Below, piece after piece: positions 8,694 through 17,532 of a DNA stretch of 59,210 bases. Both the position numbers and the translations under genes were made by a program. The stretch comes from Chloroflexi bacterium 54-19 (lineage in GTDB: Bacteria > Chloroflexota > Chloroflexia > Chloroheliales > Chloroheliaceae): NCBI GenBank assembly GCA_001898225.1, contig MKTJ01000013.1, positions 52,108-111,317 of the forward strand, in the 5' to 3' direction. The notes under the pieces were generated by a model. That model made no database searches. It was not told where the DNA came from and saw nothing but the letters and a program-made list of their open reading frames with translations. Positions within the stretch are counted from its first letter, which is position 1. Each line of letters starts with the position of its first letter.

Positions 8694-11075
8694 ATGCGAG
8701 TAGTCCTGGTTCAATTGCCGGTACCGAACAACCGGCGGGCCAATTTACCCCTGGCATTGGGTTATCTTAAGGCGGCGGCGGAAAACGCCAACCTGCCGGG
8801 CCTGGAAGTGGAATTACTGGATGCGGCAGCGCAGAATTTAGGGGGCGAGGCCTACCTGGTGGACGCCATCCTGGCTCGCGACCCCGACCTGGTCGGAATT
8901 TCGCTTTACACCTGGAATTCCAGCCGGAGTTTGCAACTGGTGAAGGCCCTCAAGGAGCAAGCCCCGGAGGTTATCACGCTGGGGGGCGGTCCCGAAATCA
9001 ATCACGATGGCGATTTTGTGTTGAGTTCGCCCTATCTCGATTACGTGGTGCAGGGTGAAGGCGAACTGGCCTTCCTGGAGTTATTGCGGCTGCTGACGGC
9101 AGGTCACAAACAGATTACGGCGGAAAATTTTCGATACGCGGTCCATACCCACTTGCCGCCCGCCCCGAAGAACACTCTCAGTTTTGTGGGCGGTAAAGGG
9201 GAAAGCCGGGCGATAGGGCCAACCGTTTTGAGCGGCCCGGCTTTGGAGGATGTCAACCTGGCTCCCTCGGCTTATCTCAGCGGGGCGCTGGAAGGGCATC
9301 TCGGCAAATTTATGTCGGTGGAATTGTCACGCTGGTGCCCGTCGAAGTGTACGTTTTGTTATTACGGGCGGCAAGACGTGTTGCGAGGAGGCAAACGCTA
9401 CTTTGATTTGGAACGGGTCCGGCAGGAGTTAGAGTACGGGATGGCGCGGGGCATCGAGCAAATTCACTTTGTAGAAGCGAATTTCAATACCCTGCCGCAT
9501 TTGCCCCGTCTTTACGAGATGCTCAAGGAGAGTGGGGCCAACCGGCACATGAGTTTTTACGCCGAGATGCGGGGCGAGGCGATAACAACCGAACAGGCAC
9601 GGTTACTAGCCGAAACTAATTTTAATATTGTGGAGGTCGGTTTACAGTCGGCGGTGCCGGAGGTGCTGGCCCGGGTGCGCCGGAAGAATAATTTGCCGCG
9701 CCTGACCCAGGGGGTCCATAACCTGCGAGACGTTGGCATCGAGGTTTTTCTTGATTTAATCCTGGGTTTGCCGGGGGAGACGCCGGAAACGTTTCACCGT
9801 TCGGTGGAATGGGTAGAGCATAACGACATATCCCCATTCGATTTGTTCCATTTGCAAATTCTGCCGGGGACACAGTTAAAGGCCGAGGTGGAGGCCGGGC
9901 AGCACGGTATGAAATGGCAGGCCGCACCACCTTATTTTGTGCTTGAGACAGCGGATTTAGCTTTCGAGCAGTTGGCCGAATTGCGGCGCGAGGTGCTGGT
10001 GGGGCGGGGAGACGACCCGGCGGAGGTGGCCGGGCTACCCCAGCCAGGGCCTTACGCGCTGGTCGAACCGGAAGTGGCGGATTTAAAGCCGATAGCGAGC
10101 GGCCCGGTTGAAAGGGTGATACTGGATTTTTCCAAAGGACATATCCCTTTAAGTAGGGAAGGAATTTTTAACAGGGATAATAAGATTAGAGCGGAACTGG
10201 CGAGTTTTGAAGCCGGGTTATCTGATAGTAACAGCAAAAGTGCGGCAGGGTCAGCCGAAACGAAAATAAAGGTTTTTGAGGAAGAGCGCGCCGGGGAAGC
10301 GGGGTACGCCAAGGGTTTGGGGGAGTTAAGCCGGAAGTTAGCCAGCCAGGTGACCGTCTGGTTAAAACTGGGAGCCGCAAGTGATGCGACCATGGAAGCG
10401 GCCAGGATTGCCCTGGCCGTTCTGTCCGCGCCGAATCCCGGTGGGTTATGGCACCTGTTTGTGGAGAGCGACCGGGCTTTAAGCGGGCCGGAAAAAGCCG
10501 GTCTGGTCGGGACCATCCACCACGAGGAGGGTTACCTGGACCGGCTGGCAGTCTTTGCCCGGACCGCGCTCGGTTTCCAGGGGTTCGAGCGCTGGCCCTC
10601 GATTAATTTCTACGAGGTCTTACCTTTAGAGGAAGCCGCCACCGCTATCCAGGCTGAACTAGGGTCAGGCCGCAGCGAAATTATCGCCAGGGTCAGGTTG
10701 GGGGAGTTGGCGCGGGCCGAGGATTGGCAGGGCCATCTTAGCCGGGCGCTGGCTGTAGGCGCGACCTGTGAAGGGGCGGGAGTGGCGCTCGATAGCGGGT
10801 TGCATTTTTCACCGGGGCGGTTTAAGGCCCTGTTACGGCGGCAGGAAGGTCCAACCGGGCCAATCTGGCATTCGGATTTAACCCTGGCGGCAGGGCAGGC
10901 TTTTGGTGCGGCGGAAGACCTGGCCGGGGCCGAGGAGAGCCTGGTCTATCCCCTGACGGCAGTAGTAACCGGGAAAGGAATCGGTTATCATGCGCCAGGG
11001 CAGGCCCGGTTGCAGCAAGCCGCGTTGAGCTATCGCCTGGCCGACACCAGGAAGACTACCGGCGGTGCGATTTAA
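8694..11075 (+). CDS. B12-binding-domain radical SAM protein with long C-terminal extension
   Basis: 793 residues. An N-terminal cobalamin-binding-type Rossmann domain (1-135; VGISLYTWN, TLGGGPE, DYVVQGEGE) lacks the DxHxxG cobalamin-ligand motif, as in many members. The radical SAM barrel follows with the cluster motif C215-x3-C219-x2-C222 (CPSKCTFCYYG) and the usual EVGLQS and LDLILGLPGET motifs. Residues from about 470 to 793 are an extension I cannot assign. The class includes methyltransferases and methylthiotransferases acting on unactivated carbons; the substrate here is unknown. The ATG is one base after the MCP stop, so translation is probably coupled. Confidence 0.87.
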   Translation: MRVVLVQLPVPNNRRANLPLALGYLKAAAENANLPGLEVELLDAAAQNLGGEAYLVDAILARDPDLVGISLYTWNSSRSLQLVKALKEQAPEVITLGGGPEINHDGDFVLSSPYLDYVVQGEGELAFLELLRLLTAGHKQITAENFRYAVHTHLPPAPKNTLSFVGGKGESRAIGPTVLSGPALEDVNLAPSAYLSGALEGHLGKFMSVELSRWCPSKCTFCYYGRQDVLRGGKRYFDLERVRQELEYGMARGIEQIHFVEANFNTLPHLPRLYEMLKESGANRHMSFYAEMRGEAITTEQARLLAETNFNIVEVGLQSAVPEVLARVRRKNNLPRLTQGVHNLRDVGIEVFLDLILGLPGETPETFHRSVEWVEHNDISPFDLFHLQILPGTQLKAEVEAGQHGMKWQAAPPYFVLETADLAFEQLAELRREVLVGRGDDPAEVAGLPQPGPYALVEPEVADLKPIASGPVERVILDFSKGHIPLSREGIFNRDNKIRAELASFEAGLSDSNSKSAAGSAETKIKVFEEERAGEAGYAKGLGELSRKLASQVTVWLKLGAASDATMEAARIALAVLSAPNPGGLWHLFVESDRALSGPEKAGLVGTIHHEEGYLDRLAVFARTALGFQGFERWPSINFYEVLPLEEAATAIQAELGSGRSEIIARVRLGELARAEDWQGHLSRALAVGATCEGAGVALDSGLHFSPGRFKALLRRQEGPTGPIWHSDLTLAAGQAFGAAEDLAGAEESLVYPLTAVVTGKGIGYHAPGQARLQQAALSYRLADTRKTTGGAI

Positions 11076-11387
11076 TATTAAATACAAAATCGTTTCAAGA
11101 GGAATTTATCTTAACAATTAATATAAAAATGGCAGGGGCAGGAAGAAATCCGCCGGGAAAATTGGTCCCCTGCTGGGTGCAAGGGTTGATTCAACAGGGT
11201 AAAAACACACAAAAACGGGTTGATTACCCAATTCTAAAAAGGATTTTTTAAGACGGAGATACGCAATAAAAATGAATAGCAAACCGTATCACCACTATAT
11301 TAATTAGCTTCTTTAAAGTATAATATTTAACAAAAGTTGTGCTTAGCAGACCAATTTTCGTAAAATGATTGTGATAGTGGTGAAATT
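11076..11387. other. Intergenic region before the NarL-type regulator
   Basis: Contains a long-loop inverted repeat (GCAGGGG 11132-11138 with CCCCTGC 11167-11173), a GGGT-TGATT-ACCC hairpin near 11218-11230 and a TATAAT at 11319-11324 that could be the -10 box of the next gene (no good -35). No gene supported. Confidence 0.45.
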
Positions 11388-12095
11388 TTGGCAGCACATA
11401 ATAAGGAAACGCGGGTCAGGATCGTTATTGTTGACGACCAATTGATTGCCAGGGAGTTATTCAAGGCTATCCTGGCCCAGGAACCAGAGTTTGAGGTAGT
11501 CGGGGAGTTCGCCTCCGGTGAAGCGGTGCTGGAAAAAGCCGTAGAGTTGCAGCCTGACATCATTTTGATGGACATCCATATGCCTGGGATGGATGGGTTG
11601 ACCGCGACCCGTAAATTGAAACAACTGGTCCCGGCCAGCGATATAATCATTTTAACCAGTTCTGAAAACCCGGCAATGTTACGCAAGTCGTTAGCCTGCG
11701 GGGCCAGCGGGTATATCGTCAAAGGGCCGGACCAGACCAGCCTGGTCAGCGCTATCAAGACGATTGCGGCGGGGGGTTCTTTGATTAATCCGCTGCTATT
11801 GCGCACCCTTATCCAGGAATTCGCAGCCATTTATACCGGTCAGGCCGCGTCCGGCGAAGAAAGACCGGTATCCGAGCCGGAGATTGACGATAATTTGGCA
11901 TTAACCCAGCTGACCAAACGCGAAAAGCAGGTCTTAAACCTGATAGGGCAGGGTTTGAGCAATTCGGCCATCTCTCAGCAGTTAGGCATCAGTCACGATA
12001 CGGTTAAAAGTCACGTCCGTTCCATCCTGGAAAAATTGGGTGTGACGGACCGGACCCAGGCGGCGGTCTACGCGGTCCGAAATAACCTGGGATAG
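11388..12095 (+). CDS. NarL/FixJ-family response regulator
   Basis: 235 residues. Receiver domain (9-130): acidic pair D16-D17, phospho-acceptor D62 in ILMDIHMPGMDG, conserved Thr in ILTSS and Lys in GYIVKG. C-terminal LuxR-type helix-turn-helix (about 170-230: LTKREKQVLNLIGQGLSNSAIS, SHDTVKSHVRSILEKLGV). It would bind DNA as a phosphorylation-dependent dimer. The start is TTG: no ATG or GTG lies in frame before the receiver begins, and upstream GTGs are out of frame. No cognate kinase is adjacent, so it is an orphan regulator here. Confidence 0.9.
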   Translation: MAAHNKETRVRIVIVDDQLIARELFKAILAQEPEFEVVGEFASGEAVLEKAVELQPDIILMDIHMPGMDGLTATRKLKQLVPASDIIILTSSENPAMLRKSLACGASGYIVKGPDQTSLVSAIKTIAAGGSLINPLLLRTLIQEFAAIYTGQAASGEERPVSEPEIDDNLALTQLTKREKQVLNLIGQGLSNSAISQQLGISHDTVKSHVRSILEKLGVTDRTQAAVYAVRNNLG

Positions 12096-12622
12096 GGACG
12101 GTAAGTTTTTAGTTACCAGTTTTTAGTGTTTAGTAGTCGGAAGTCAGATGGTAGAAGTTTCGTGCCGCCGGGCAAACGACTTTGCATTCGGCCTGCTGTT
12201 GTTCGGTTTTGATTCAGAATTCCCCCGAAAATTGGTATAATAAGGCCCGGTATAACGTCACAGCAAAGTTGTGACAGTCGGCACATAAAAGTTGGCCGGG
12301 TCATAATATGATTAATCCGGCTTAATCAGGTAAATAAAATGCCTGCTAAAATGAAACATTTATAAACAAAGTAGCGTAAATTATAGTGTAGAAAGGCACA
12401 CTAATCTTGATGGGAAAAGAAGGGAATAATCTTTATCAAAAATTAATCGTTTTGATAAACCAAAAGGGATTTAAAAGCGTTATTATAAATAAAGTATAAT
12501 ATGGGACATGGGGCAAAACAGGGTCGTTAAAGCCTTTTCCAAATTTAGAGTCTATTTTATTGAGAGAGATAGGCAAGGGAGTACGGCTTATCCCGTAAAT
12601 TGCTAGAAAAGAAGGTGACCAA
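12096..12622. other. Intergenic region between the response regulator and the small acidic protein
   Basis: Begins with a GTTTTTAGT/TTTAGTGTTTAG simple-repeat tract (12104-12135). A perfect hairpin GTCACA (12257-12262) / TGTGAC (12270-12275) follows, then AT-rich DNA with TATAAT boxes at 12236 and 12495. No gene found. Confidence 0.45.
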
Positions 12623-12907
12623 ATGGCTCAATTCAGTGACCAGGAGAAAGAGACCGAAGAACCGGAAGAAACACCCACAACCGAGTTGACGAACGTCGGC
12701 GAGAATATTGACCTGGTGGGTGGGCGAATCCTGAATGGTCCCGATTTTGTGGAACTGGCTTTGCAGGGGTTTAGCGAGAACCAGTTGAAACAGATTCTAC
12801 GGTTGCGGCGTCGCTATAACGAAACCGAGGAAAACGAGATTACCCCGGAATTCAAGCGACTACGGTTCGCCCGCTACTTGCACGAAAGCGGCAAAATCCA
12901 AGGTTAA
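12623..12907 (+). CDS. Small acidic protein of unknown function
   Basis: 94 residues, with AAGGTGA ten bases before the ATG. Residues 1-30 are Glu/Thr-rich and probably disordered (KETEEPEETPTTEL). Residues 40-90 look helical (FVELALQGFSENQLKQIL, then RLRRRYNETEENEITPEFKRLRFARYL). No membrane segment, signal peptide or metal motif. The good ribosome-binding site, the strong terminator 15 bases after the stop and the ordinary composition argue that it is a real gene. I do not recognise a family. Confidence 0.7.
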   Translation: MAQFSDQEKETEEPEETPTTELTNVGENIDLVGGRILNGPDFVELALQGFSENQLKQILRLRRRYNETEENEITPEFKRLRFARYLHESGKIQG

Positions 12908-12921
12908 TTAGAAAGAGTATC

Positions 12922-12952
12922 AAAAAAGCGAGGTTCACAGCCTCGCTTTTTT
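12922..12952. terminator. Bidirectional terminator between convergent genes
   Basis: AAAAAAGCGAGG (12922-12933) and CCTCGCTTTTTT (12941-12952) form a perfect 12-bp stem with a 7-base loop. It has a T-run on both strands and serves both the small acidic protein and the minus-strand gene ending at 12975. Confidence 0.92.
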
Positions 12953-12974
12953 GATTCCTGCTTATTACATCAAG

Positions 12975-15344
12975 CTATTTACCACCTGCCGTGACATAGT
13001 CAATGATGACCTGGTCGATGATTTGCTCGATGGGGGCGCGGTCGTCGGTCAGGACGAGCGGGGGTTGGCTGCTCTTGCTGACACCGGTCCATTCCTCGAT
13101 GCTATCGCTATCAATGGCTTTTTGGCCGACCTGTTTTATCAGGGGGTTGGTGACGACCTGGGTAATGTTCTTTTTGAAGTTATCCAGGCTCGTGGGCTGG
13201 TTGGTGGCGACCACGATAGTGTTGTAATAGCCCGAAGATTTATAGAGGTTAATCATATAGACGTTCGGGTAAACGGTCTTCATGGTCTGGGCCAGGGTCT
13301 CTGCCAAACGGTAGTCAATCTTGTTGCTGACAGCAGGCGTCCCGGCGTTGATAACAGCCACCCCGGTAGGGGTCAGGTGGTCGCGGACCTGCTGGAAGAA
13401 CTCCTTGGTAGTCATGTGGAACGGGATATAGGGCTGTTTATAGGCGTCCACCCCGATAATATCGTATTTCTTGTTGCTGGTTATCAGCGAATAGCGGCCA
13501 TCCTCGGCAATAGCGTTGAGGTTTGGCTCGTTCATATCGAAATACTGCTTACCAAGGGCGATAATTTCGGGGTCAATCTCAACGCCGTCAATATGGACCT
13601 GGTCACCATAGGCCTTGGTTAACTGTTTGGGGACGGTGCCAGCGCCGAGCCCGAGCATGAGCATGCTCTTGACATCTTTTTCGGTAACGTTGGCGTTGAA
13701 GAAAGGCGTAATCATGTACTGGTCCCAGGGTCCACCGGTCAGCACCTGGTTGGGATTGTAGATGGAGTGGACTGCGTGCCCTTCGTTGAGGACGAGGTCA
13801 ATCTCGCCGTTGTCGCGTTTTATGACCTGGATGTAGTTGTAAGCCGACTCTTTCTCGGCCAGTAAGGTGCCGTTGGTGGCGGTCTTGATGCCAAAAGTGA
13901 CGAACGCGGCCAGCAAAACAATAACGACGGTCAGGGCCGCGAAGACCGGGGCGCGGCGTTTGGCGGTCATAAAGAGGCCGATGGTCGAGAAGACCAGCAA
14001 CGTCAGGCTGAATATATAAAGAGTGGTGCGGGTGCCAAAGGTCGGGATAAAGACCAGCACCGGTAGGAAACTCCCGGCGATGGAGCCGATGGTCGAAAGG
14101 GAACTGACCTTACCGGCGGTGCGCCCGGCATCGCGGACGTTTCGAACCAGCAGCCGGACCGAGAAAGGTGAGACGCAGCCGAGCAGGATTACCGGGATGG
14201 CGAACAGGACGATGATGCCGAGGAGCGACCCAAAAAAGAGGAAGCCATCGGCGGTGCGGAAGCCCTCGCTGGCAACGTTAAAGATGGGTGTGCTCAGGAC
14301 CGGTATGAGCCCAAGGGCGAAAGCGGCCAGGCCGGTAAGCTGGTATAGGAAATTGGGTCGGGGGAAGCGGTCGCCTAACCGCCCGCCGAGGTAGTAGCCA
14401 ATCGAGAGGTAAATAATGATAAAGCCGATGATGCAGGCCCAGATGATGAGGGAGTCCCCGAAATAGGGCTGAATCAGGCGGCTGGCGCACATTTCGATAG
14501 CGATAGAGGCGACCCCGCAGATAAAGACAATCGGCCACAGAAAGGGGGTCAGGGTGTTAACTTCGGCCTCGGCCTTTTTGTCGGCGGCCTTTTGAGCGGT
14601 GACCGAACGTTCGGTTTCTAGTTTTTCGGGTCCAGATTGGGCCGGGGCGGCCTTGCCGCGTACCGAGAACCAGCCCGCCAGGGAACACACGACCAGCAGG
14701 GCCGAAAAGAGGTAAATGGTCAGGCGGGTGCCAAGACTCGGCATCAACCAGAGGACCGGGAGGAACGTCCCGGCAATCGAGCCGAGGGTCGAGAGGGAAC
14801 TGACCAATCCGGCGATACGCCCGGCTCCTTTAACATCACTTACCAGCAGGCGGACGGCAAAGGGTGAAACGCAACCCATAAGGGTCAGAGGGACGCCGAA
14901 GATTATCATAATGCCGACAAGCGACCCGAACAACTGGCCGAGGGCTTTAGTGACATCCAGGACCGGGTTGTTGATGAGGGGAATCAGGGCCATGTAAAGG
15001 CCTGCCACCAGGGTTAGCCGGTAAAGCAGGGCCGGGCGGGGATAGCGTTCGCTCAGGCGGCCCCCGATATAGTAGCCGAGGGCCAGGCAGACCATCGTAA
15101 AACCGATCAGGTTGGCCCAGATTACGAGTGAGCTACCGAAGTAGGTCTGGACCAGGCGGCTGGCGGTCATCTGGATAGCCATGGTGGCAACGCCCCCGAT
15201 GATGACAATCGCCAGGAGCAAGGGCGAGCGAGTAGATTTAAGGGTGGCGACATGTTGGTCCAGGCTGGCCTGGGGATTAGGACCCGGTTCCGTTTGGAGG
15301 GCTTTTAGAGCGACCCGGCGGGAATTGGCGGGGGAAGTAGACAT
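12975..15344 (-). CDS. Spermidine-synthase-like protein with two tandem membrane domains
   Basis: 789 residues. Two copies of a six- to seven-helix membrane domain (about 40-235 and 265-485) precede a cytoplasmic spermidine-synthase-type Rossmann domain (about 500-789; MLGLGAGTVPKQL, VEIDPEIIALGKQYF, EDGRYSL, DIIGVDAY). The two membrane halves align closely: ASRLVQTYFGSSLVIWA / ASRLIQPYFGDSLIIWA, GYYIGGRLSERYPRP / GYYLGGRLGDRFPRP, GCVSPFAVRLL / GCVSPFSVRLL. Known relatives have one membrane domain fused to a polyamine-synthase-like domain, and their reaction is uncertain. The SAM-type nucleotide loop is intact, so binding of (decarboxylated) S-adenosylmethionine is plausible. GAGAGGA precedes the ATG at 15344. 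Confidence 0.88.
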   Translation of the reverse strand: MSTSPANSRRVALKALQTEPGPNPQASLDQHVATLKSTRSPLLLAIVIIGGVATMAIQMTASRLVQTYFGSSLVIWANLIGFTMVCLALGYYIGGRLSERYPRPALLYRLTLVAGLYMALIPLINNPVLDVTKALGQLFGSLVGIMIIFGVPLTLMGCVSPFAVRLLVSDVKGAGRIAGLVSSLSTLGSIAGTFLPVLWLMPSLGTRLTIYLFSALLVVCSLAGWFSVRGKAAPAQSGPEKLETERSVTAQKAADKKAEAEVNTLTPFLWPIVFICGVASIAIEMCASRLIQPYFGDSLIIWACIIGFIIIYLSIGYYLGGRLGDRFPRPNFLYQLTGLAAFALGLIPVLSTPIFNVASEGFRTADGFLFFGSLLGIIVLFAIPVILLGCVSPFSVRLLVRNVRDAGRTAGKVSSLSTIGSIAGSFLPVLVFIPTFGTRTTLYIFSLTLLVFSTIGLFMTAKRRAPVFAALTVVIVLLAAFVTFGIKTATNGTLLAEKESAYNYIQVIKRDNGEIDLVLNEGHAVHSIYNPNQVLTGGPWDQYMITPFFNANVTEKDVKSMLMLGLGAGTVPKQLTKAYGDQVHIDGVEIDPEIIALGKQYFDMNEPNLNAIAEDGRYSLITSNKKYDIIGVDAYKQPYIPFHMTTKEFFQQVRDHLTPTGVAVINAGTPAVSNKIDYRLAETLAQTMKTVYPNVYMINLYKSSGYYNTIVVATNQPTSLDNFKKNITQVVTNPLIKQVGQKAIDSDSIEEWTGVSKSSQPPLVLTDDRAPIEQIIDQVIIDYVTAGGK

Positions 15345-15721
15345 AGCGCGTGATTCCTCTCAGTTATAAAGGAGGTAGGCAGCCTGGGCAAGTATTTAAT
15401 AACAGGCTAAAGGCCGAGAAATTTTTAGCCGAACACTTATATTATAACGGGGGCGAGGCTGGCGGGCAAATAAAGGGTTAGTTAGAAAAAAGATAGGAGA
15501 AAGATAGGAAAAAGGTCCGGTAAAAGTAAATTAATAATAGATAAACATGGGATTGACTCTTGCTGGTTTTCAGAGTATCATAAATATGTAAGTTTTTTAA
15601 TACCCCTTAATTTGTCGTAATGTTAAATGAAGGGTATTAAAGACTTTGGGAACAATTTTTCATCCTACCAGCCCGTTTTCGCACTTATTCTTATAATCCA
15701 AGCTAAACAGGTTTAAGTCAG
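15345..15721. other. Divergent intergenic region with an inverted repeat
   Basis: AT-rich DNA serving both the minus-strand synthase-like gene and the plus-strand TPR gene. AATACCCCTT (15599-15608) and AAGGGTATT (15630-15638) form an inverted repeat with one bulged C and a 21-base spacer; it could be an operator or RNA hairpin about 85 bases before the TPR gene. No gene seen. Confidence 0.45.
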
Positions 15722-16300
15722 ATGCAGCAGGATGTCATTAATCTGATTAACCAGGCCGTCAACGAAGCCCACCTGGGCCACCGCCAGCAGTCCCAGTTTA
15801 TTTTCGGCAAAGTCCTGGAACGCGACCCTCAAAATGAAATAGCCTTGTTGTGGCTGGCTTGCCTGACACCGAACCCCTTTGTAGCCGTCGATTTGTTGGG
15901 GGGACTGTTCAAGCGCAACCCTGCCGACGAACGGGTCTCGGCTTATCTGAAAAAAGCCCGTGCCCGCTGCGCCGAACTGTCGGTAAATTCGAGCCACGAA
16001 TTAAAAGCAGCCCCGCCCGGCACTTTCCGGCTAAAAGCCAGCAGCAGCGCCTATGAATACCGCGATATTGCGCCCAGCAACCGTTCGGTGCCGTACCTCG
16101 GTGAGTTTTTGATGCAGGAAGGTTATATCACCCAGCACCAACTAAACGTGGCGTTGCGGACCCACTATGATATGGCCTTGCGCGGCCAGCCCAAACGGGT
16201 GGGTGAGGTCCTGGTCCAACTGGGCTACCTGACTCCACAGCAACTCGAACATTCACTGGCCTTGCAGCAGTCGGCCTCAAGCGAGGTCAATTACCGCTAA
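15722..16300 (+). CDS. TPR-like protein with two MshEN-type motifs
   Basis: 192 residues. Residues 1-85 are a TPR-like helical module (AVNEAHLGHRQQSQFIFGKVL...NEIALLWLACL), a type also seen at the start of the 17950 gene. After a Ser/Ala linker, residues 125-148 (YLGEFLMQEGYIT..QLNVAL) and 159-182 (RVGEVLVQLGYLT..QLEHSLALQ) repeat the pattern [RY]-x-G-x2-L-x3-G-x-[IL]-x4-L-x3-L-x2-[QH]. This is the two-motif signature of MshEN domains, which bind c-di-GMP at the N-terminus of type II/IV secretion ATPases. Here there is no ATPase. c-di-GMP binding is therefore a prediction by motif only. The stop overlaps that of the convergent esterase gene. Confidence 0.8.
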   Translation: MQQDVINLINQAVNEAHLGHRQQSQFIFGKVLERDPQNEIALLWLACLTPNPFVAVDLLGGLFKRNPADERVSAYLKKARARCAELSVNSSHELKAAPPGTFRLKASSSAYEYRDIAPSNRSVPYLGEFLMQEGYITQHQLNVALRTHYDMALRGQPKRVGEVLVQLGYLTPQQLEHSLALQQSASSEVNYR

Positions 16301-17163
16301 CTTTCCCTGGTGCCTTGTCCTTCATTAAAATTAGCCTCAGATCTGGCGGTCTTGATTGACCGGCTGAGAGCCAGGGCGTTTTCCACGATAACGGCCCATT
16401 CCTTCGCTTTGGGGTCAATCACCTCGAAGTGGTCCGCGCCGGGCAGACCCACCAGTTTGACCGGGTCGCCCAGCAGGTCGGCTTTTTCAAAATACTCCTG
16501 GCTGATAATGTAGGGGACGGTGGTATCTTTTTCGCCGTGAATAAGCACCTGGGGCACCCCAAGCGGGAGCAGTTCGGAAGGGGAAGCGCCGTAATAGCGT
16601 TCGGGATACTGGTCCGGGCCGCCGCCAAGAAGTTCTCCGACCACGCCCTCACTCAGGTTTAGCTCGAAACCCCGGCGCAAATTGGTGACCCCGGCCAGGG
16701 AAATAGCGCCCTGGAGAGGTAGCGGGTCGGGGTTATAGAGCGGGTCGGTGGCGGGAATCTGGGGCCGGGCGGCTAACCAGCAGGCCAGGTGGCCCCCGGC
16801 AGAGTGGCCGATGGTAAGGACCCGCTGCAAGTCGAGCGGGTAGTCGGCGGCGAGAGTTCTAAGGTAGTCCGCGGCCAGCCCGGCATCAAGCAGGGTGCCG
16901 GGATAACCTCCGCCGGGTTGGCCGATACGGCGGTACTCGATGCTCCAGGTGGCAAAGCCCTGGTCGGTGAGGGCCTGGGCAAAGTGGCCCATAAATTCCA
17001 GGTTGAAGCGGGCGCGCCAGAAGCCGCCGTGAATGACGATAGCAACCGGAAAGGGTCCTTCCCCGCCGGGAAGGCGGAGGTCACCGAACTGGTCGGGTTC
17101 GGGACCGTAAGGCAGACGAGCGGTCGGGGGCGCGGCGGGAGTATTAAAAATCCAGAGGTCCAT
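16297..17163 (-). CDS. Alpha/beta hydrolase, esterase/lipase type
   Basis: 288 residues. Oxyanion motif HGGFW at 45-49, nucleophile elbow GHSAGG with Ser121, a late EKDTTVP Asp and the final His in GADHFEV: a complete catalytic triad of the BD-FAE/hormone-sensitive-lipase group. It probably hydrolyses a small ester or amide in the cytoplasm; kynurenine formamidase-like enzymes share this layout, but nothing else points to tryptophan breakdown. It lies 6 bases after the XRE regulator gene and is probably transcribed with it. Its last bases overlap the end of the convergent TPR gene by four. Confidence 0.88.
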   Translation of the reverse strand: MDLWIFNTPAAPPTARLPYGPEPDQFGDLRLPGGEGPFPVAIVIHGGFWRARFNLEFMGHFAQALTDQGFATWSIEYRRIGQPGGGYPGTLLDAGLAADYLRTLAADYPLDLQRVLTIGHSAGGHLACWLAARPQIPATDPLYNPDPLPLQGAISLAGVTNLRRGFELNLSEGVVGELLGGGPDQYPERYYGASPSELLPLGVPQVLIHGEKDTTVPYIISQEYFEKADLLGDPVKLVGLPGADHFEVIDPKAKEWAVIVENALALSRSIKTARSEANFNEGQGTRES

Positions 17164-17169
17164 ACGGGT

Positions 17170-17532
17170 TTATTCTTCCTGTAATAAGTTGCGAACCAGA
17201 TCTTTCAGGATTTTGCGGTCACGGGTGGAAAGACGATTGAGGTTGGTAGCGGAGAGCAGATAGCGCAATTCGGGGTCGTCGAAGGCGTCTATGGCTTGAA
17301 GCGGAGTGGTGCGATGTCCGGCCAGAGTGAGCAGCCAGTCTTCGTCCTGGCCCCAGCGGTTGGCGATTTTCTTGATAGTATAGGGGCTGGGGATGTGTTC
17401 ACCGCTTTCAACTTTGCTGATAGTAGCATTGGAAAGATGGGTAAGGGCGGCGAATTGGTTTAAGCCAAGATTCCGGCTCTCTCGAAAATCGCGGAGCCAC
17501 CTCGCAAAAGTGAGCGCGGTTTCTTCGGTCAT
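17170..17532 (-). CDS. XRE-family helix-turn-helix regulator
   Basis: 120 residues. A Cro/CI-type helix-turn-helix fills residues 8-65 (FRESRNLGLNQFAALTHLSNATISKVESGEHIPSPYTI, split over helices 1-4). The C-terminal half is helical and charged (LSTRDRKILKDLVRNLLQ), perhaps for dimerisation. The gene precedes the esterase gene by 6 bases in the same direction, so it may control its own operon. It faces a divergent 417-base region. Confidence 0.88.
   Translation of the reverse strand: MTEETALTFARWLRDFRESRNLGLNQFAALTHLSNATISKVESGEHIPSPYTIKKIANRWGQDEDWLLTLAGHRTTPLQAIDAFDDPELRYLLSATNLNRLSTRDRKILKDLVRNLLQEE

Noticed and set aside
11272..11307. Eleven-codon frame (MNSKPYHHYIN) as a leader peptide before the response regulator
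   Set aside because: Poor ribosome-binding spacing and no attenuator-like structure behind it.
12257..12275. GTCACA-N7-TGTGAC as a CRP/FNR-type site
   Set aside because: Half-sites are in the opposite order to TGTGA-N6-TCACA; it is noted only as a hairpin.
12951..13622. 223-codon plus-strand frame over the end of the synthase-like gene
   Set aside because: Antisense to a clear catalytic domain and runs through the terminator.
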